64,000 bases of DNA from NCBI RefSeq assembly GCF_907165205.1, contig NC_058193.1:10516544-10580543 (forward strand). Reading direction: 5' to 3'. How positions within the stretch are numbered: position 1 is the stretch's first letter; the number at the start of each line of letters is the position of its first letter. The DNA comes from Coccinella septempunctata. Taxonomy: Eukaryota > Arthropoda > Insecta > Coleoptera > Coccinellidae. Shown one piece after another: positions 1 through 11,794 of the stretch. The notes beneath the pieces are model-generated. The model was given only the letters and a program-made list of their open reading frames with translations. It was not told where the DNA came from and ran no database searches. Made by a program: the position numbers and the translations under genes.

Positions 1-1870
1 TACTATTTACCCTGGTAAAGACCCCTTCTTCAAAGGATTATTTATTCATACTCTTTCCCCTTCAGCAAAAAACTCTGATGAAGTGGTAGTTCTATCACGA
101 TTCGCTTTTTGAATTCATTTCTCTCTCTCTCTCTATATTTTTCATAATATCTGATTTCAATAGATGAAAACGAGATCTGAGGTGATGTGCAAAATTGACT
201 GGGCGTTCTATTGGTTGATCTCTGTGATTGATCCATGGTTTGGTTACTTGCGCACATTCTTTTTTTAAATATAAATAGCGTTAGATTTAGGATAATATGG
301 AGTTACTTTAACATGGGTTATTCCATTTCCATCGCAGAAATCTTCGAATATCCTGGAGGTAAGTTGGGGGCCATTATCTGAGACAAGTAGCTTTGGCAAA
401 CCTAAACGAGAAAAAATTTCTCGTAGAGCTCGTTTTAGAGGAAGTAATATTTTTCATGGGAATTATCTCCAGCCAGTGAGTATATGCGTCGATAAGTATT
501 ATCCACATTTTCCCTTCAAAAGGCCCTGCAATGTCTAAATGAAGACGAGACCAAGGTTCAGCTGAAATTCCCCACAGATGTAGTGGAGCATTATGAATAT
601 TTTGCCTTGATTGCTGGCAAAACTGATATTTTTGTAAGATGAAGTCAAGGAGTTTGTATCTCAGCATGTATATTTATTTTTCTGGTAGAACGTTTTCGGC
701 TACAATAGGGTAACCATCTTCAGTACCACTGAAACACATAAACATTAAAGGTCCCAAGAACGTCTGGGTCAGTCTATAACCTACATGTCAAACTAACAAT
801 AAAGAGTATCTAAATCATCACAAATTGACGTTAAGGATGGTAACATTTTCGGTTTTGCCATCAGCACAATAATTCGTAATTCATGTGGACCTAACCTTAC
901 AAAATCATGAAATGAAACAACCGGAACATCGAAACAGGTGAAACAACACTAATCAGTCAACAACACAGAAACACGTAAAACAGGTAGAGCAGGAAGTCGC
1001 TTGATATTTTTGTGTTTCTTCAGCTATGCAGGAATTTATATTTGGCCAGTAAACATGCAACCTTGCTAAGGATTGCATTGCTGTAATTCTCGGATGTTCG
1101 TCATGAAGCATGGCCAAATGCAGTGTACGGTAGAAGGAACACAGATGTGGCCCTTCCATAATAATAAGTCTTCTTCGAAAGATAGTTCATCTTGTTTCTC
1201 GTAATAGGGGAGCAGATTTTGATCACGATGTGTTTTGCTTGGCCAGGATATTCGAATTACTTGGGATAAGATTTTATCTTTTGAGGTCTCTGTTTTTAAT
1301 GAGCTTTTACGAATGGGCACATTCTTTACTCTCAAGTGCAGAAGTCTGCAGTGCTTTCCTAGAGCTGTTTCCTCAGTGAGGTCATTTATAGGAAGCCTCG
1401 ATAATGAGTCGGCGGGACAATTTTCTTTTCTCGGGGTAAACACAACACCATTTAAGGTCATGGCCCATCGTAACAGCCTGTTGCTTGAAATTTTTTTAGT
1501 TTGGGCGGTTTTCCCAAAATATATGCTGAAGTGGTTTATGATCTGTGGTGAGGGTGAATCTCCTGCCATATACATACTGGTATGTATGCTTCTTTATCAA
1601 TAGTAGAGTAGCTGGTTTCTACGTTATTGAATGATCTTGAAGAAAATGCAATAGGTTTCAGTGTGCCACCTGGTAGCTTGTAGAATAACAGCCACCGCGC
1701 CAACGTCACTTGCAACGCTTGATACCACTAACATTTTATTTAGATCATAATGAATCGGCGTCTTGCTTGAAGTTGGAGAGTTTTTAAGATTATTTATGAT
1801 CTCAGTATTTTTCTCGGTCCATTGCCATGAAACGTCCTTTTTTAAGAATCGGTATAGTGCGGGAATGGAT
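1..1870 (-). pseudogene. Ty3/Gypsy pol relic (RT tail, RNase H, integrase)
   Basis: Read on the minus strand the pieces come in pol order. Around 1580-1870 is RT-RNase H connection sequence. At 1160-1575 is the RNase H end with the PRKENCPADSLSRL motif seen before Gypsy integrases. At about 953-1159 is an H2C2-type integrase zinc region (LHDEHPRITAM...VYWP). At 374-667 is the integrase core with LDIAGPF and DAYTHWLEI, continuing to SDNGPQL near 350. The reading frame changes several times (near 1100 and near 370) and contains stops, so the copy is dead. It runs off the left edge and no LTR is visible. Family assignment is firm; the clade within Gypsy is not. Confidence 0.85.
121..134. repeat. 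(CT)n microsatellite
   Basis: Seven CT units in a row inside the degenerate integrase tail of the flanking Gypsy relic. Confidence 0.9.
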
Positions 1871-2545
1871 TAGCAGGGGTTTTTCCTGCACGCAAATATT
1901 ATAGAGTAAATTAAATTATATCATGGTTGAGTTCGGCTTAGCGACTTTTTGACTCTGAGCACGTCAAGTGTATTTCAATCACGTTCGACTTCGATCTCTA
2001 AGTATTCCCTTTTCTGTTCGGGTCGAGACGGAGCATGTTCTCCGATCACGCTCGCACTTCTCCGATTTTGCTGATAGAGAACGATGGGGATCTGTCAAGT
2101 GTGAAGGTATAACTGCCGTCAGTGACAAAAACCAACGAATACCTCTTTGAAAAACTGCCCCTGCCGCCGTAATGGAAAACAGAATGATTTTTTCGGACTG
2201 TGCAACTGAATATGAATCAAAAATCTCGAAGTTATTGATATTAGAATGATGCCCTATTTGAGAAAATTTGAAGCTGTTTTTCAGTTTTCAGAAGTTTTTT
2301 TTGCGGATTCATTAAAGCAATGTAGAATTCAATCTGATATTGAAGACAAAAGTTGGTACCATTTCAGTCTTTCCTCTTCCTCATAATCCAAAAAGATTTC
2401 AACACCAAATCTTATAATAGCATGGTTCAAATTCATTTTGTACTTTCAAATATCAGATAAACTTTTAAACAAACAAAAATCAAATAGTAAAAATAATAGC
2501 ATATAAATAAATGACTAGGTTATTACTATTTATTTATTGGTAGTG
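1871..2545. other. Unassigned spacer between two Gypsy copies
   Basis: There is no reading frame I recognise, no inverted repeat and no LTR pair. The part at 1930-2150 is richer in GC than its surroundings and may be an undetected element fragment. The rest is AT-rich. Confidence 0.5.
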
Positions 2546-2659
2546 GTTTAGTTTTTGAAAGGATCAGTTGTAAAAGTTTGACGTTAATTGAATTTGTTGA
2601 TAAATTACTTTAAATCTCGCATTGAAACTGTTCTCAATGTACGTTCAGGGGTCATCACA
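2546..2659 (+). repeat. 5' LTR of the split Gypsy element
   Basis: It matches 22567-22678 over its whole length with scattered differences. It ends in TCATCACA directly before TTGGCGACGAGG. At about 114 bp it is short for an LTR, so the 5' limit is the limit of visible similarity only. Confidence 0.65.
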
Positions 2660-3128
2660 TTGGCGACGAGGATTTCGAACCGTGGCGAGGTAAGATGAAT
2701 ACCCTAAATAGTGGTTTTGAAAAAAAATTAAATTAATTATATGTGGTATCTAAATATAGGTACCGGGAGCTTATAAAGCCAAAACAAAAAGGGCAGAGAT
2801 CGGCTCAACATCGATCGAAACCCAGAAATAAGGGAACATAAAGGGCAGAGAACCTAATATAACGAAAGGCTTTGTACCAAGGGTATTTCTCGGCTCAACA
2901 CCGATCGAAACCCACAAATAAGGGAACACATAGGGCTGACAACCTTGATAACAATTGGCTCATAGGAAAAAGTCCAACGAGCTCTGAAAAAAGTTGTCAC
3001 GGTATGAACAAATATAACATATTTTGTATTAAAACAAAACGTTTATGTGATATATTTATGCATATCTGTATGTGTTCATTACATGTGGTAACTCATCCTG
3101 AAACAATTTTAATTTCAAACAGGTCATA
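2660..3128 (+). other. Gypsy leader with an imperfect tandem repeat
   Basis: The untranslated leader follows the 5' LTR. Two copies of a unit containing CGGCTCAACA.CGATCGAAACCC and AATAAGGGAACA lie at about 2802-2856 and 2891-2943, spaced 89 bp apart. No coding potential is apparent before the gag ATG at 3129. Confidence 0.55.
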
Positions 3129-3617
3129 ATGGGTGACAGGCGAATGAGGCCATTCTTATGTGAGAATATCGATAAGGCCTTAATAAGAACAGAATGGGAA
3201 AAATGACTGCTTTCCTACAGCTGTACTTGGCGGCGGAGGAAATAGTGGACCCTTGTAAGAAAAGGAATAAACATCTGCACTTAGGTGGTGTACAATCACA
3301 AGAGGTAGCTTACAATATTCCTGGTGCCGTAATCACGTCCCCAAATGAAGATAATGACATTTTTCAACAATTAGTTGATAAGTTGTCAGAATATTTTTCT
3401 CCTAAACAGAATGGGGACATTCGTATTTGTGTTGATATGAGGCGGGCGAATGAGGCAATTCAGAGAGAGAACTATCCCCTACCTACATTCGACTCATTCA
3501 TGACGAAATTAAGAAATGCTCAATATTTTTCTCGGTTGGATTTGTCTAACGCTTATCACCAACTAGAGTTGGATGAAGAAATTCGACCTTCAACAACATT
3601 CATTACCCATAAGGGTA
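3129..3617 (+). pseudogene. Gypsy gag N-terminus joined to RT, deleted between
   Basis: The ATG at 3129 opens a gag-like protein (MGDRRMRPFLCENIDKAL). A frame change near 3205, in an A-run, leads to LYLAAEEIVDPCKKR..HLGGVQ and then NEYF-like capsid sequence (SEYFSPKQN). This is followed directly by RT sequence GDIRICVDMRRANEAIQREN and the RT motif FSRLDLSNAYHQLELDE. Everything from mid-gag through protease to the start of RT is therefore missing, about 2 kb or more relative to a normal element. The frame is cut at FITHKG by the LINE that starts at 3618 and resumes at 18398. Confidence 0.8.
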
Positions 3618-3700
3618 ATAGTAATAGTAATAGTATTTATTGATTCCAGATAATTACAAAGTTTGTAAAAATGGAACATGTCAAAGCCAAATATACAATA

Positions 3701-4838
3701 TCATTGATTTTTACAAAATTCTTTGAACTCACAAATATCATATGGTTCACAATTCAAGATTAAAGTGTACAAAGATTTTCTGAATTTGGAAGGGCATGAA
3801 AGTTTTCTAATCTGAGAGGGCAATATATTGAATAAAGATATTGACATACATTCAACGCTTTTACCTCTTAATGAGGTCTTGTGGGATGGAACTGAATATG
3901 GAAACATTCTTCTGGTAGCATTCTGGTTTCTATGTAACTCAAAATAGCGGCTATGATTGCGGAAGAAAATCAGTAATCTATATATGTAAAGTCCATATAT
4001 GGTAAGAATATTATTACTTTTGAATAAACCCCTACAAGATTCTCTAAAGCCCAGATTGAGCATAGTTCTTAAAGCTCTCTTTTGAACTATTAATAAATTA
4101 CCTACATGGGAAGAGTTACCCCAAAAAATAATCCCATAGGACATAATTGACTGGAAATTAGAGTAATATATAATCTTCATTAGGTCAAAATCAATCTGAT
4201 CCCTTAACCTAAAGAGCATATAACAAATGGAGTTGAGCCTACATCTAAGTTGTTCAGTATGAGGTCCCCACTTCAAGTGTCTATCTAAAACAAGTCCCAA
4301 AAATACAACACTATGTTTGACCACAACATTGCTATTAGCAATATTCACTGATGAAGGATAGTTCAGTTTGGATTTTTCAGTGTAGAAGAAAATACACTGT
4401 GTCTTGTCAATATTTAAGATAAGATTGTGATCTTGAAACCAATCACCCACAGACTTCAAAACATTGTTCGAGTCCACAACAGCTGACACTATATCCGAAG
4501 ATTTTAGCAAATAGTTGGTGTCATCAGCAAACATCCCCATAGAATACTGAGCTGAGACTTTTTCCTTAGGTAACTTGTTGATGTAGATGATAAAAAGAAT
4601 AGGTCCCGGAATACTTCCCTGAGGAACACCCATCTTATTCTCTCTTATGTCTGACTTGACTAATTCACCATCAACCTCCATAACAACTATCTGTTTGCGA
4701 GATGTAAGGTAGCTATCTATTAACTTTAATTGATTGTCTCTTATTCCACAGTCATCAAGGATCTCCAGCAGTCTTCCATGCTCCACACAATCGAAGGCCT
4801 TTGTTAAATCTAAGAATAGTCCCATAGGCACCTCACCA
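3701..4838 (-). pseudogene. LINE ORF2, RT palm to C-terminus (3' part)
   Basis: The continuation of the ORF2 begun at 15593-17237. It opens in GGEVPMGLFLDLTKAFDC (first RT aspartate), then GVPQGSIPGPILFIIYIN, the catalytic MFADDTNYLL, FFYTEKSKLN, FLGLVLDRHLKWG and the C-terminal domain ending EFKEFCKNQ. No internal stop is seen. The upstream junction at 4838/4839 is the TIR of the inserted transposon. Together the two parts match the uninterrupted 924-residue ORF2 at 41530-44304 across the gap. Confidence 0.9.
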
Positions 4839-4852
4839 CCCACATAGCATGG

Positions 4853-5512
4853 TATATTTGTCAAATATTTATGAAATATTTGTACGCAAGGTTTTGAATA
4901 TTTAATAAATCTTTCGTTGAAATATTCATGAAATAAAGTTATGTCCGACTTTTTCTCACATTGAAATATTTTATGGAATATTTCATATAGATTTTTGAAA
5001 TATTTTCTACAACATTATGTGAAATCTCTTCTAAAGATCAAAGTAATATTACATGGAATATTTACGCAAGATTTCTTCTAATTGAAGAAAATGTTTCCTG
5101 AAATCTTCAGAAGAGGTTTTCGAAATCTTCCAACGAGGGGTTCTGAAATGTTACGAAATATATTTCTGCGATGTTTGTGTAAAGTTGCTGGAATCTTTCT
5201 AGAAATATTTTTGTAAGATTTATATGCAATAATAGGAAATATTTTCATAAAAATTTAGGAAATGTTTTGAATTATATCAAGCGTTATCTGCATTTCTGCA
5301 ATAATATGCAAGAAAATATCTTGCAAATTCTTTGAACAACATTTCGCCAGGGTAGCTGAGTAACTTCATAAAATACATGTTCCCGAAAAATTGAGCAATA
5401 CTTTGAACACATATCTTCAAAGTAATACCAAATTTTTGAGGATTTGTATTTTATGAAGTCCCTTGCTAAATATTGTTCAAAGATCTCGCAAGATATTTTT
5501 TTGAGGAACATT
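4853..5512. repeat. Subterminal GAAATATT motif array, left
   Basis: Dozens of variants of TGAAATATTTC and its reverse, often as ATTTCATGAAAT-like palindromes, at irregular spacing of about 15-35 bp. The same motif fills 14836-15578 at the other end, but the two fields do not align base for base. They are therefore arrays of one motif rather than one long inverted repeat. Confidence 0.75.
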
Positions 5513-5513
5513 A

Positions 5514-5623
<110 letters not shown>

Positions 5624-5690
5624 TTTCCTGAAATAGTATAGCAAGGTTATATTTGTATTGAATAGATCAAAATCAGTTAAAAGAATTTAT

Positions 5691-7783
5691 TCATTTTCCA
5701 TTAACTACATTAAAATATGTATCAATGAAACCTTTATCTTCGTCATCAGGATCTGCAGATAATTGAAACGGAAATTGTCGTTGGCTACTGGCATTCCTGG
5801 AATAAATATATTTTTATGATTTTTCAGAAACAGAAAGTTTCATATTTTGTCAATTTAGGGTCATGAAAGTTCTTCTATGAAGAATTGGGGTAGTTATCGC
5901 AAAATTGGAGGAAAAATAATTAATATGTACTTTTCAGAAAATTAACTCAGCAGCAGTAAATACGGGGTCTTTATTAAAGATTGTTACATAGCATTTGGCT
6001 TCGAATGATGCTCCTTACTAGAGGGTTCTGAACTGAATAACATCAGTTTCAAAATTGATTCCAACTGATGTAAAAATTATTTATAAAGCACCTGTCAGTA
6101 CTAGATGATACTACATTGGTGGTATGGAATATTTATAGTACTGAAAAGATACACTTTACTGAAATATATTTTCGTCAACTTGTCAAATTCCTGATCGGTG
6201 TGATTTTTGCTATTAGAACAAATAGATGGTAACAGAAGATTATATAGTGCAAAGTCTCTAACTCTGAACAAATTCAGTATATCGAAGGTGGTTTTTTTGT
6301 AAATATGCCCGGACAGAGCGATCGGAGGTTTAAGTTGCGCACAATTGTGATTTTTTTATGTCTACTCTTAAGTTACACATACGCACCCAAATATCAAGTT
6401 TTTATTTAATATTCTTTTGTTCGATCTTTCAACAAACGTTGTGACCCACAGAACGACAAACTAATGAATATCCTCGTTAATCTTCGCTGCTACTCTCATT
6501 AATCAGTTTTATTCAACTTTTTATTTGACAGAAAATGATTATCAAGAACCTCGTGACATTCAATTTTTGAAATAACCGAGTTATTCCTTCGAGTTGAATC
6601 AGATTCCCTCGTTTTCTAATTGATCGATGTTTTTTGAATATCTTTTCAACGACAAGAAATAAGACTTTGATATTTGGTACATACTTAAGTGTGACTTGAT
6701 AAAACATTCAGAAATGGACTTAAAAAATCGAGAGGATAACCACTATGTGAAAAATGTACATTGATTTCGGAAATCAAGATGATTTCGACGATGATTTCGG
6801 GATTTCGAATGATGATTTCGGGATTTCGGATGATGATTTCGGTCTTCAAAAGTACATCGATTTCGGAAGTGGTTACCCCCTCGGAAAAAATCAAAAAAAT
6901 TTCGATAATGTATCAAATTACAGTATCATATTCCTTCACTTAAGAAAGCGCCATTTAGAAATACTATTATAATTCAACCTGTGCTAGTATATTTACAACA
7001 AAAAAACTGCCCTTTTTCACAGAATTTGTTTGAAGTTAGACTCTCACACTCTATAAAGTCATTATTTACAAAACAATAAAAGTCCTAAAAAAATTCACAT
7101 CACGAGAACAATTTTAGTGCAGATTCTATTTTGAAAGCAACTCGCACAGCAAGTAGTCGAGTAGTGAAAAGAAACACAAAATTCATTCTATTCTGAGGGT
7201 GAACTGAAGAAAAGCAAAAAATCTCAGGATATGAAAAAATTATAAAACTCACTTTTTATTCCGTCCACCATCTGAAGTCATCCAACCATATCCGTACGGG
7301 TAACACTGAATTGTTTCGGCATCTGTCGCTTCTTCATATTTTGTCCTTACACCAAAAGCTACTGCAAAACATGCAAAGTATGAAGTATATACCAACTTCA
7401 ATCAAATGATATAATTTGCATAAATAGGTAAACAAAAAACAAAAAATAAAAATACGAGTAGAAATCCGTAAAACATGGAATTCATTAGCTCCCAATCACA
7501 TGTTAAAATAGATATTATAAAAAGAATAAAGATTAATTCGAAAATTCCATTGAATAGATTCAACCTCTCGTTCAACCTGGTTGTGGTAAGGTAAGACCTA
7601 GGGTGAAACAGTTGAATTGTGATGAAAAATAATAAAAATGAACATATACAAATATTTCGGTGACATTATGGCACAAATGGATAGATTTGATAACACGTGC
7701 AAGTAGATGGAAAACGTTAAAGAGGAAATAAGTTACTTACCAAGAATCAGGTGGTAATCAAACTGGAATTTATTTCGTTCCAT
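5691..7783 (-). CDS. Putative three-exon gene carried inside the TIR transposon
   Basis: Predicted from splice signals rather than homology. Exon 1 is 7741-7783 (ATG at 7783, MERNKFQFDYHLIL, donor CTTG|GTAAGTAA). Exon 2 is 7253-7361 (acceptor TTTTGCAG, donor AAAAA|GTGAGT; contains CYPYGYGWMTSDGG). Exon 3 is 5691-5796 (acceptor TTTATTCCAG; contains FPFQLSADPDDEDKGF, stop TGA at 5691-5693). Exon lengths of 43, 109 and 106 nt join in phase at both junctions into one open frame of 85 residues. AATAAA overlaps the region just after the stop. There is no signal peptide and only one cysteine, and I do not recognise the family. ATG at 7783 is the first ATG in this frame; the upstream frame is open but starts with GTG. 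It could be a captured host-gene fragment. Chance alignment of three phased exons is possible but unlikely. Confidence 0.5.
6768..6860. repeat. Short minisatellite of GATGATTTCGGGATTTCG units
   Basis: Three to four imperfect copies of an approximately 20-bp unit based on GATTTCGG, inside the long second intron of the predicted gene. The acidic reading frame over it (DDDFG repeats) is a by-product. Confidence 0.7.
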
Positions 7784-8697
7784 ATCAATACACACGTTAG
7801 TCTCACACAAACACACAAAACGATCGAGCCAACGCGCAAACGACAAAATCAAAATGGCACCAATGAATGCTTCCTTGTTCGGCTTGCGCTTCTTCGAATG
7901 AAATCCAAATCTCACGTACTGCCGTTTCTTGTTTCTGCACTAAGCAGGTGGCTAGAGTGGCTAGTGATCAGCGTTGCCGGGTCCAGAAATTTTATTCCCC
8001 AGTATACGGTATCCAGAGTAGAGTAAATCTTTACTATGTTGAATTACCTAGATTCTTGATTTTCATTTTTATCAAGCCTTGAGAAGAACGGATAGAGATA
8101 TAGAGAATATCGACTTCTTTAAGTAGTACTTGTTAAGTTCATTTGTATCCAAAAAATAAAATTATTTATTTTAAGTCAGTTCCTAAGACAATATGATTAC
8201 AAATAATTCATCTACTTCACAAATTATTTATTAGGTACTTATAATGATTGAATGCCGGTTATACAGTTACAGATAAAAGCTGAATCCAACGTTGAACCCA
8301 ATTCAACTGACTGCCTGACAATGACAAAATAGAACTGAACTCTCCAAAATTACAATGGATTCAACTTTGAACTCGGTTTGAACCTGAACTGTAGAATGTA
8401 AAACCGTGGCTTAGAGTAATTGAAGATAGTGTAATATATGGAAAAGAACAGATTTCTGGACAACGGAAAATAAATCTTAGGAAAATTTCTCCAACCTGGC
8501 ATCGCTGCTGATTCTATCGGGGGGGACTGTGAATGCCGCGTCGACGCACACTAGTCTAGTCGAGAGAAGAGCGCATTATTTGAAAGTTAATTAGCATACG
8601 ACGAAAATTTAGAGATGAATTTAATATACATAAAGGGGTAGTAGGTAATTGAGTATCTCCGAAGTAATTCAAGGGATGAAATTAAATATAAATTAAT
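7784..8697. other. Spacer between predicted gene and BEL element
   Basis: The first 150 bp upstream of the predicted ATG is CA/TG-rich and contains CpG-bearing sequence and could be leader or promoter. The rest shows no recognisable coding sequence or repeat. The BEL target duplication TTAAT lies at 8693-8697. Confidence 0.45.
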
Positions 8698-8954
8698 TGT
8701 ATCCATTCAATAAGATGAACACATAAATATTTGTGTTGCTGGTTTTTATTAGGGAACGAAGAATTGAACAATACTGTAGGTCGGTCCTGGTCACTCAACG
8801 AATATTCTTTTTAGAATTGATTATTTTAGGATAGAAAATTGAAAAGCTTCTGATGAATTGACTGATGTATTTTCGACTGTCTTTTTATATTAACGAATCA
8901 CCCTAGTAACTAATATGACATGAACACGCACGCTATTTTAATGAAAATTAAACA
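8698..8954 (-). repeat. 3' LTR of BEL element
   Basis: 257 bp, TG..CA ends, with no difference seen from 14261-14517. It is the downstream LTR because the element lies on the minus strand. Confidence 0.95.
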
Positions 8955-9033
8955 TACTCCCCGGGCTGAACCGTTGAGGTTAAGAATTGAAAATAAAGAG
9001 TTCTAAAATTACGATATATTTTAACACTTCATA

Positions 9034-11794
9034 TTAAGATTCAATATTGTTATCGCAATATGGAAGAGGGCATATTTTAGTGATTGATCTAGTGAATGTT
9101 CCTCCTTGAGTTTTAACTTTGACAATACGAACGCGTGAGTCTTTGCCCTTAATCAATTCAATAACACGTGCTAGTGGCCATTTGAGTGGAGGTGTTGCTT
9201 CATCCTTCAATAATACAATATCATTTACATAAATATTATTATAAGGAATGAACCATTTAGGTCTATTTTGTAATCTATTCAAGTAGTCGGTTTTCCAACG
9301 TGCCCAGAAATGCTGTTGAATTTGGCCGCATTTCTGCCAAAGCGACAATCTATTCATTGGAGAACAAGTGATATCTTTTTCTGGATAAGTTGTCAAACTA
9401 GTCCCTATCAAAAAATGTCCTGGTGTTAAAACGTTAAAATCTGAAGGGTCATTGGAAATGCCACAGATGGGGCGTGAATTAAGTACTGCCTCAATTTGGG
9501 CTAGTACAGTACAAATTCCTCGAAAGTGAAAATATAATTTTTCATAATTCTTATGAGATGATATTTTGCGCTCTTAATGGCTGCCTCCCACAGGCCACCA
9601 TGATGAGGTGAACGAGGGGGAATAAATTTCCACTGAATATTGTTTTGAACAGCATACCTTTGCAATATTTCAGAAGTTCCAGGTTTTTTGAAGAATTCAT
9701 TTAATTCCTTCAACTGGTTTTTTGCGCCCAGGAAATTAGTGGCATTGTCAGAGAATATTATAGAAGGATTTCCACGTCTAGCTATGAATCTTTTTAGAGT
9801 GAGTAGAAATGACTCTGTACTTAACCCTGAAACCAATTCGATGTGAACTGCACGAGTTGTCATACAAACAAACAATAAGGACCACCAAAGTCAACAGAGG
9901 TGTTTGTGAAAGGGCGTGATACTTGAAGCCTTTCCTTCGGAAGATCTCCCATTAATTGTGAACACAATTGTGGTTTGAATTCATAACAAGTATGACATTT
10001 ATTAATGATACGCTTTATTTCTCTCAGTCCATCTAGTGGCCAATATTTAAGTCTGATACTCGAAAGCGTGTTTTGAGGGCCTGCATGCAATAGTCTCAAA
10101 TGTTCTGATTTCAACAAAAGTGTTGAAATATGATTTTTAGAAGGAAGTAATATGGGAAATCTTTGATTGAAGGAAAGAATAGCATTTGAGAGTCTACCTC
10201 CAACTCTCAGAATACCTATGGAATAGATAAATGGATTGAGTTTTTGAATAACTTTGTTTTTCAATATCTTTTCGTTCTTTATATTTCCTATTTCACAGGA
10301 AAAATACCGTCGTTGAGTAACTTCAACAATTTTGATCTCTGCTGAGTTGAGTTCAGTAACAGATAACGAATCAATCAATTTTTTGAATGGTCTTCTGCAA
10401 TTTTGAATGAATCTGAGGCAATAGGCCATTACCCTTTTCAAGTGAAATAAATCAGAATACTGTGTGAAAACATCATAAATATCCAAAGTGTTTTGAACGA
10501 AATGAACAGTTTTCTTTTGCTCTGGAAGATTACCAAAGAATTCCTTGACATTGAATAGGGTTAAATCAAGGTCTGGTTGAAAAAAGAAACTGGGACCGTG
10601 CCACCACAAATCTGAGACTATCAATTGTGCTGGCAATGTACCTCTGGAGAGTAAATCAGCAGGATTGAGTTTGGAACTTATATGTCTCCATGTGGCACCT
10701 TTTGAATTTTCTTGGATTTGAACTACCCTATTAGAAACAAACACAGACCAACGGGATGGATGAGATCGGATCCATGCTAACACTATTTCTGAATCAGACC
10801 ATAGATTAATGGAATCAATATTTTGTAAGTGGGATGACAATGAATTAGAGATTTTTGAAATTAGTTTTGATAAGAGTACAACTCCCATCAATTCTAGTTT
10901 AGGTATAGATAAGATTTTCAATGGTGCAACACGACTTTTAGCTGTTATCAGCTTTGAAGAGACAGATTTATTCAAATAGACTGTCCTTAAATAAATACAG
11001 GCTCCATATGCCTGAGAGCTGGCATCGGCAAATCCGTGTATTTCATGTCGTAAAATTTTTGATTCAAATTGAAGAATAGTTCTTGGAATTTTTAATTGGG
11101 AAAGCATTGAAAGACCTTTTAAGGCAGTCTTCCAATCAAAAAGAAGTTCTGAACTTATGTTTTCATCCCATCCAATTTTTGAAATCCAAATTTTTTGCAA
11201 GAGAATTTTCAAACTAACAACAAAAGGATTTATGATTCCTAGAGGATCATAAATGGATGCTATGGTGGAGAGAACTTCTCGTTTACTATAAGATTCTTTC
11301 ATTGAAAATTTTGGCAATGCAATTCTAAAATTATCAGAACGCGAATCCCATAGCATACCTAAAATTTTGTTTGAAGATTTTCCTGAATCTAAAGTATAAT
11401 TTTCCTTGTGAGAATTTTTTGAAATAGAATTTAAGAATTCCTGAGAATTTGAACCCCACTTGTGGAGTGATATGCAAGCTGATTGTAAGCAATTAGTGAG
11501 TTGATGGTGAGCCTCAATCAAAGTTGATACATCATGACAGCCAAAAAGAAAATCATCCACATAACAGGAGTTCAGAATTGCTTCGCTTGCGAGAGGAAAT
11601 TTCTCCCTATTTTGCATTGCTAGTTCTTTTAAGCATCTTGTACTTAAGAAGGGGGCTGAATTTGTGCCATAAGTAACTGTTTTCAATTCTATACACTTCA
11701 GTTTATCTTGAGGATTGTCACGCCACAAGATGTTCAATAAATATGTGTGATTAGGATTTATTTGAATTTGCCTTTCGTTCAGGGAAACTTTCAA
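9034..11794 (-). pseudogene. BEL pol: partial RT, RNase H, integrase; frameshifted
   Basis: Starts abruptly in mid-RT (QINPNHTYLLNILWRD, then TVTYGTNSAPF and the catalytic CYVDDFLFG). The N-terminal RT region with the first catalytic aspartate is absent. RNase H follows (EIHGFADASSQAYGACIY, NLWSDSEIVLAWIRSHP, NPADLLSRG), then the integrase zinc region and core. Near 9870 the frame shifts between VDFGGPY and CLFVCMTTRAVHIEL with about 20 residues lost. The core then reads FSDNATNFLGAKNQL and PPRSPHHGGLWEAAIK. Near 9513 a one-base loss in a T-run shifts the frame again before the C-terminal domain (DIVLLKDE..PLKWPLARVIE) ending at 9034. The frame also shifts relative to gag at 11751-11794, at the RT deletion point. 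Confidence 0.9.

Noticed and set aside
6754..6972. Acidic repeat protein (DDDFG repeats)
   Set aside because: It is a by-product of a 20-bp minisatellite; other frames over the same repeat are open too.
7733..7915. N-terminal extension of the three-exon gene to 7915
   Set aside because: The codon at 7915 is GTG, not ATG, and the stretch is CA/TG-rich like leader sequence. ATG at 7783 is the first in frame.
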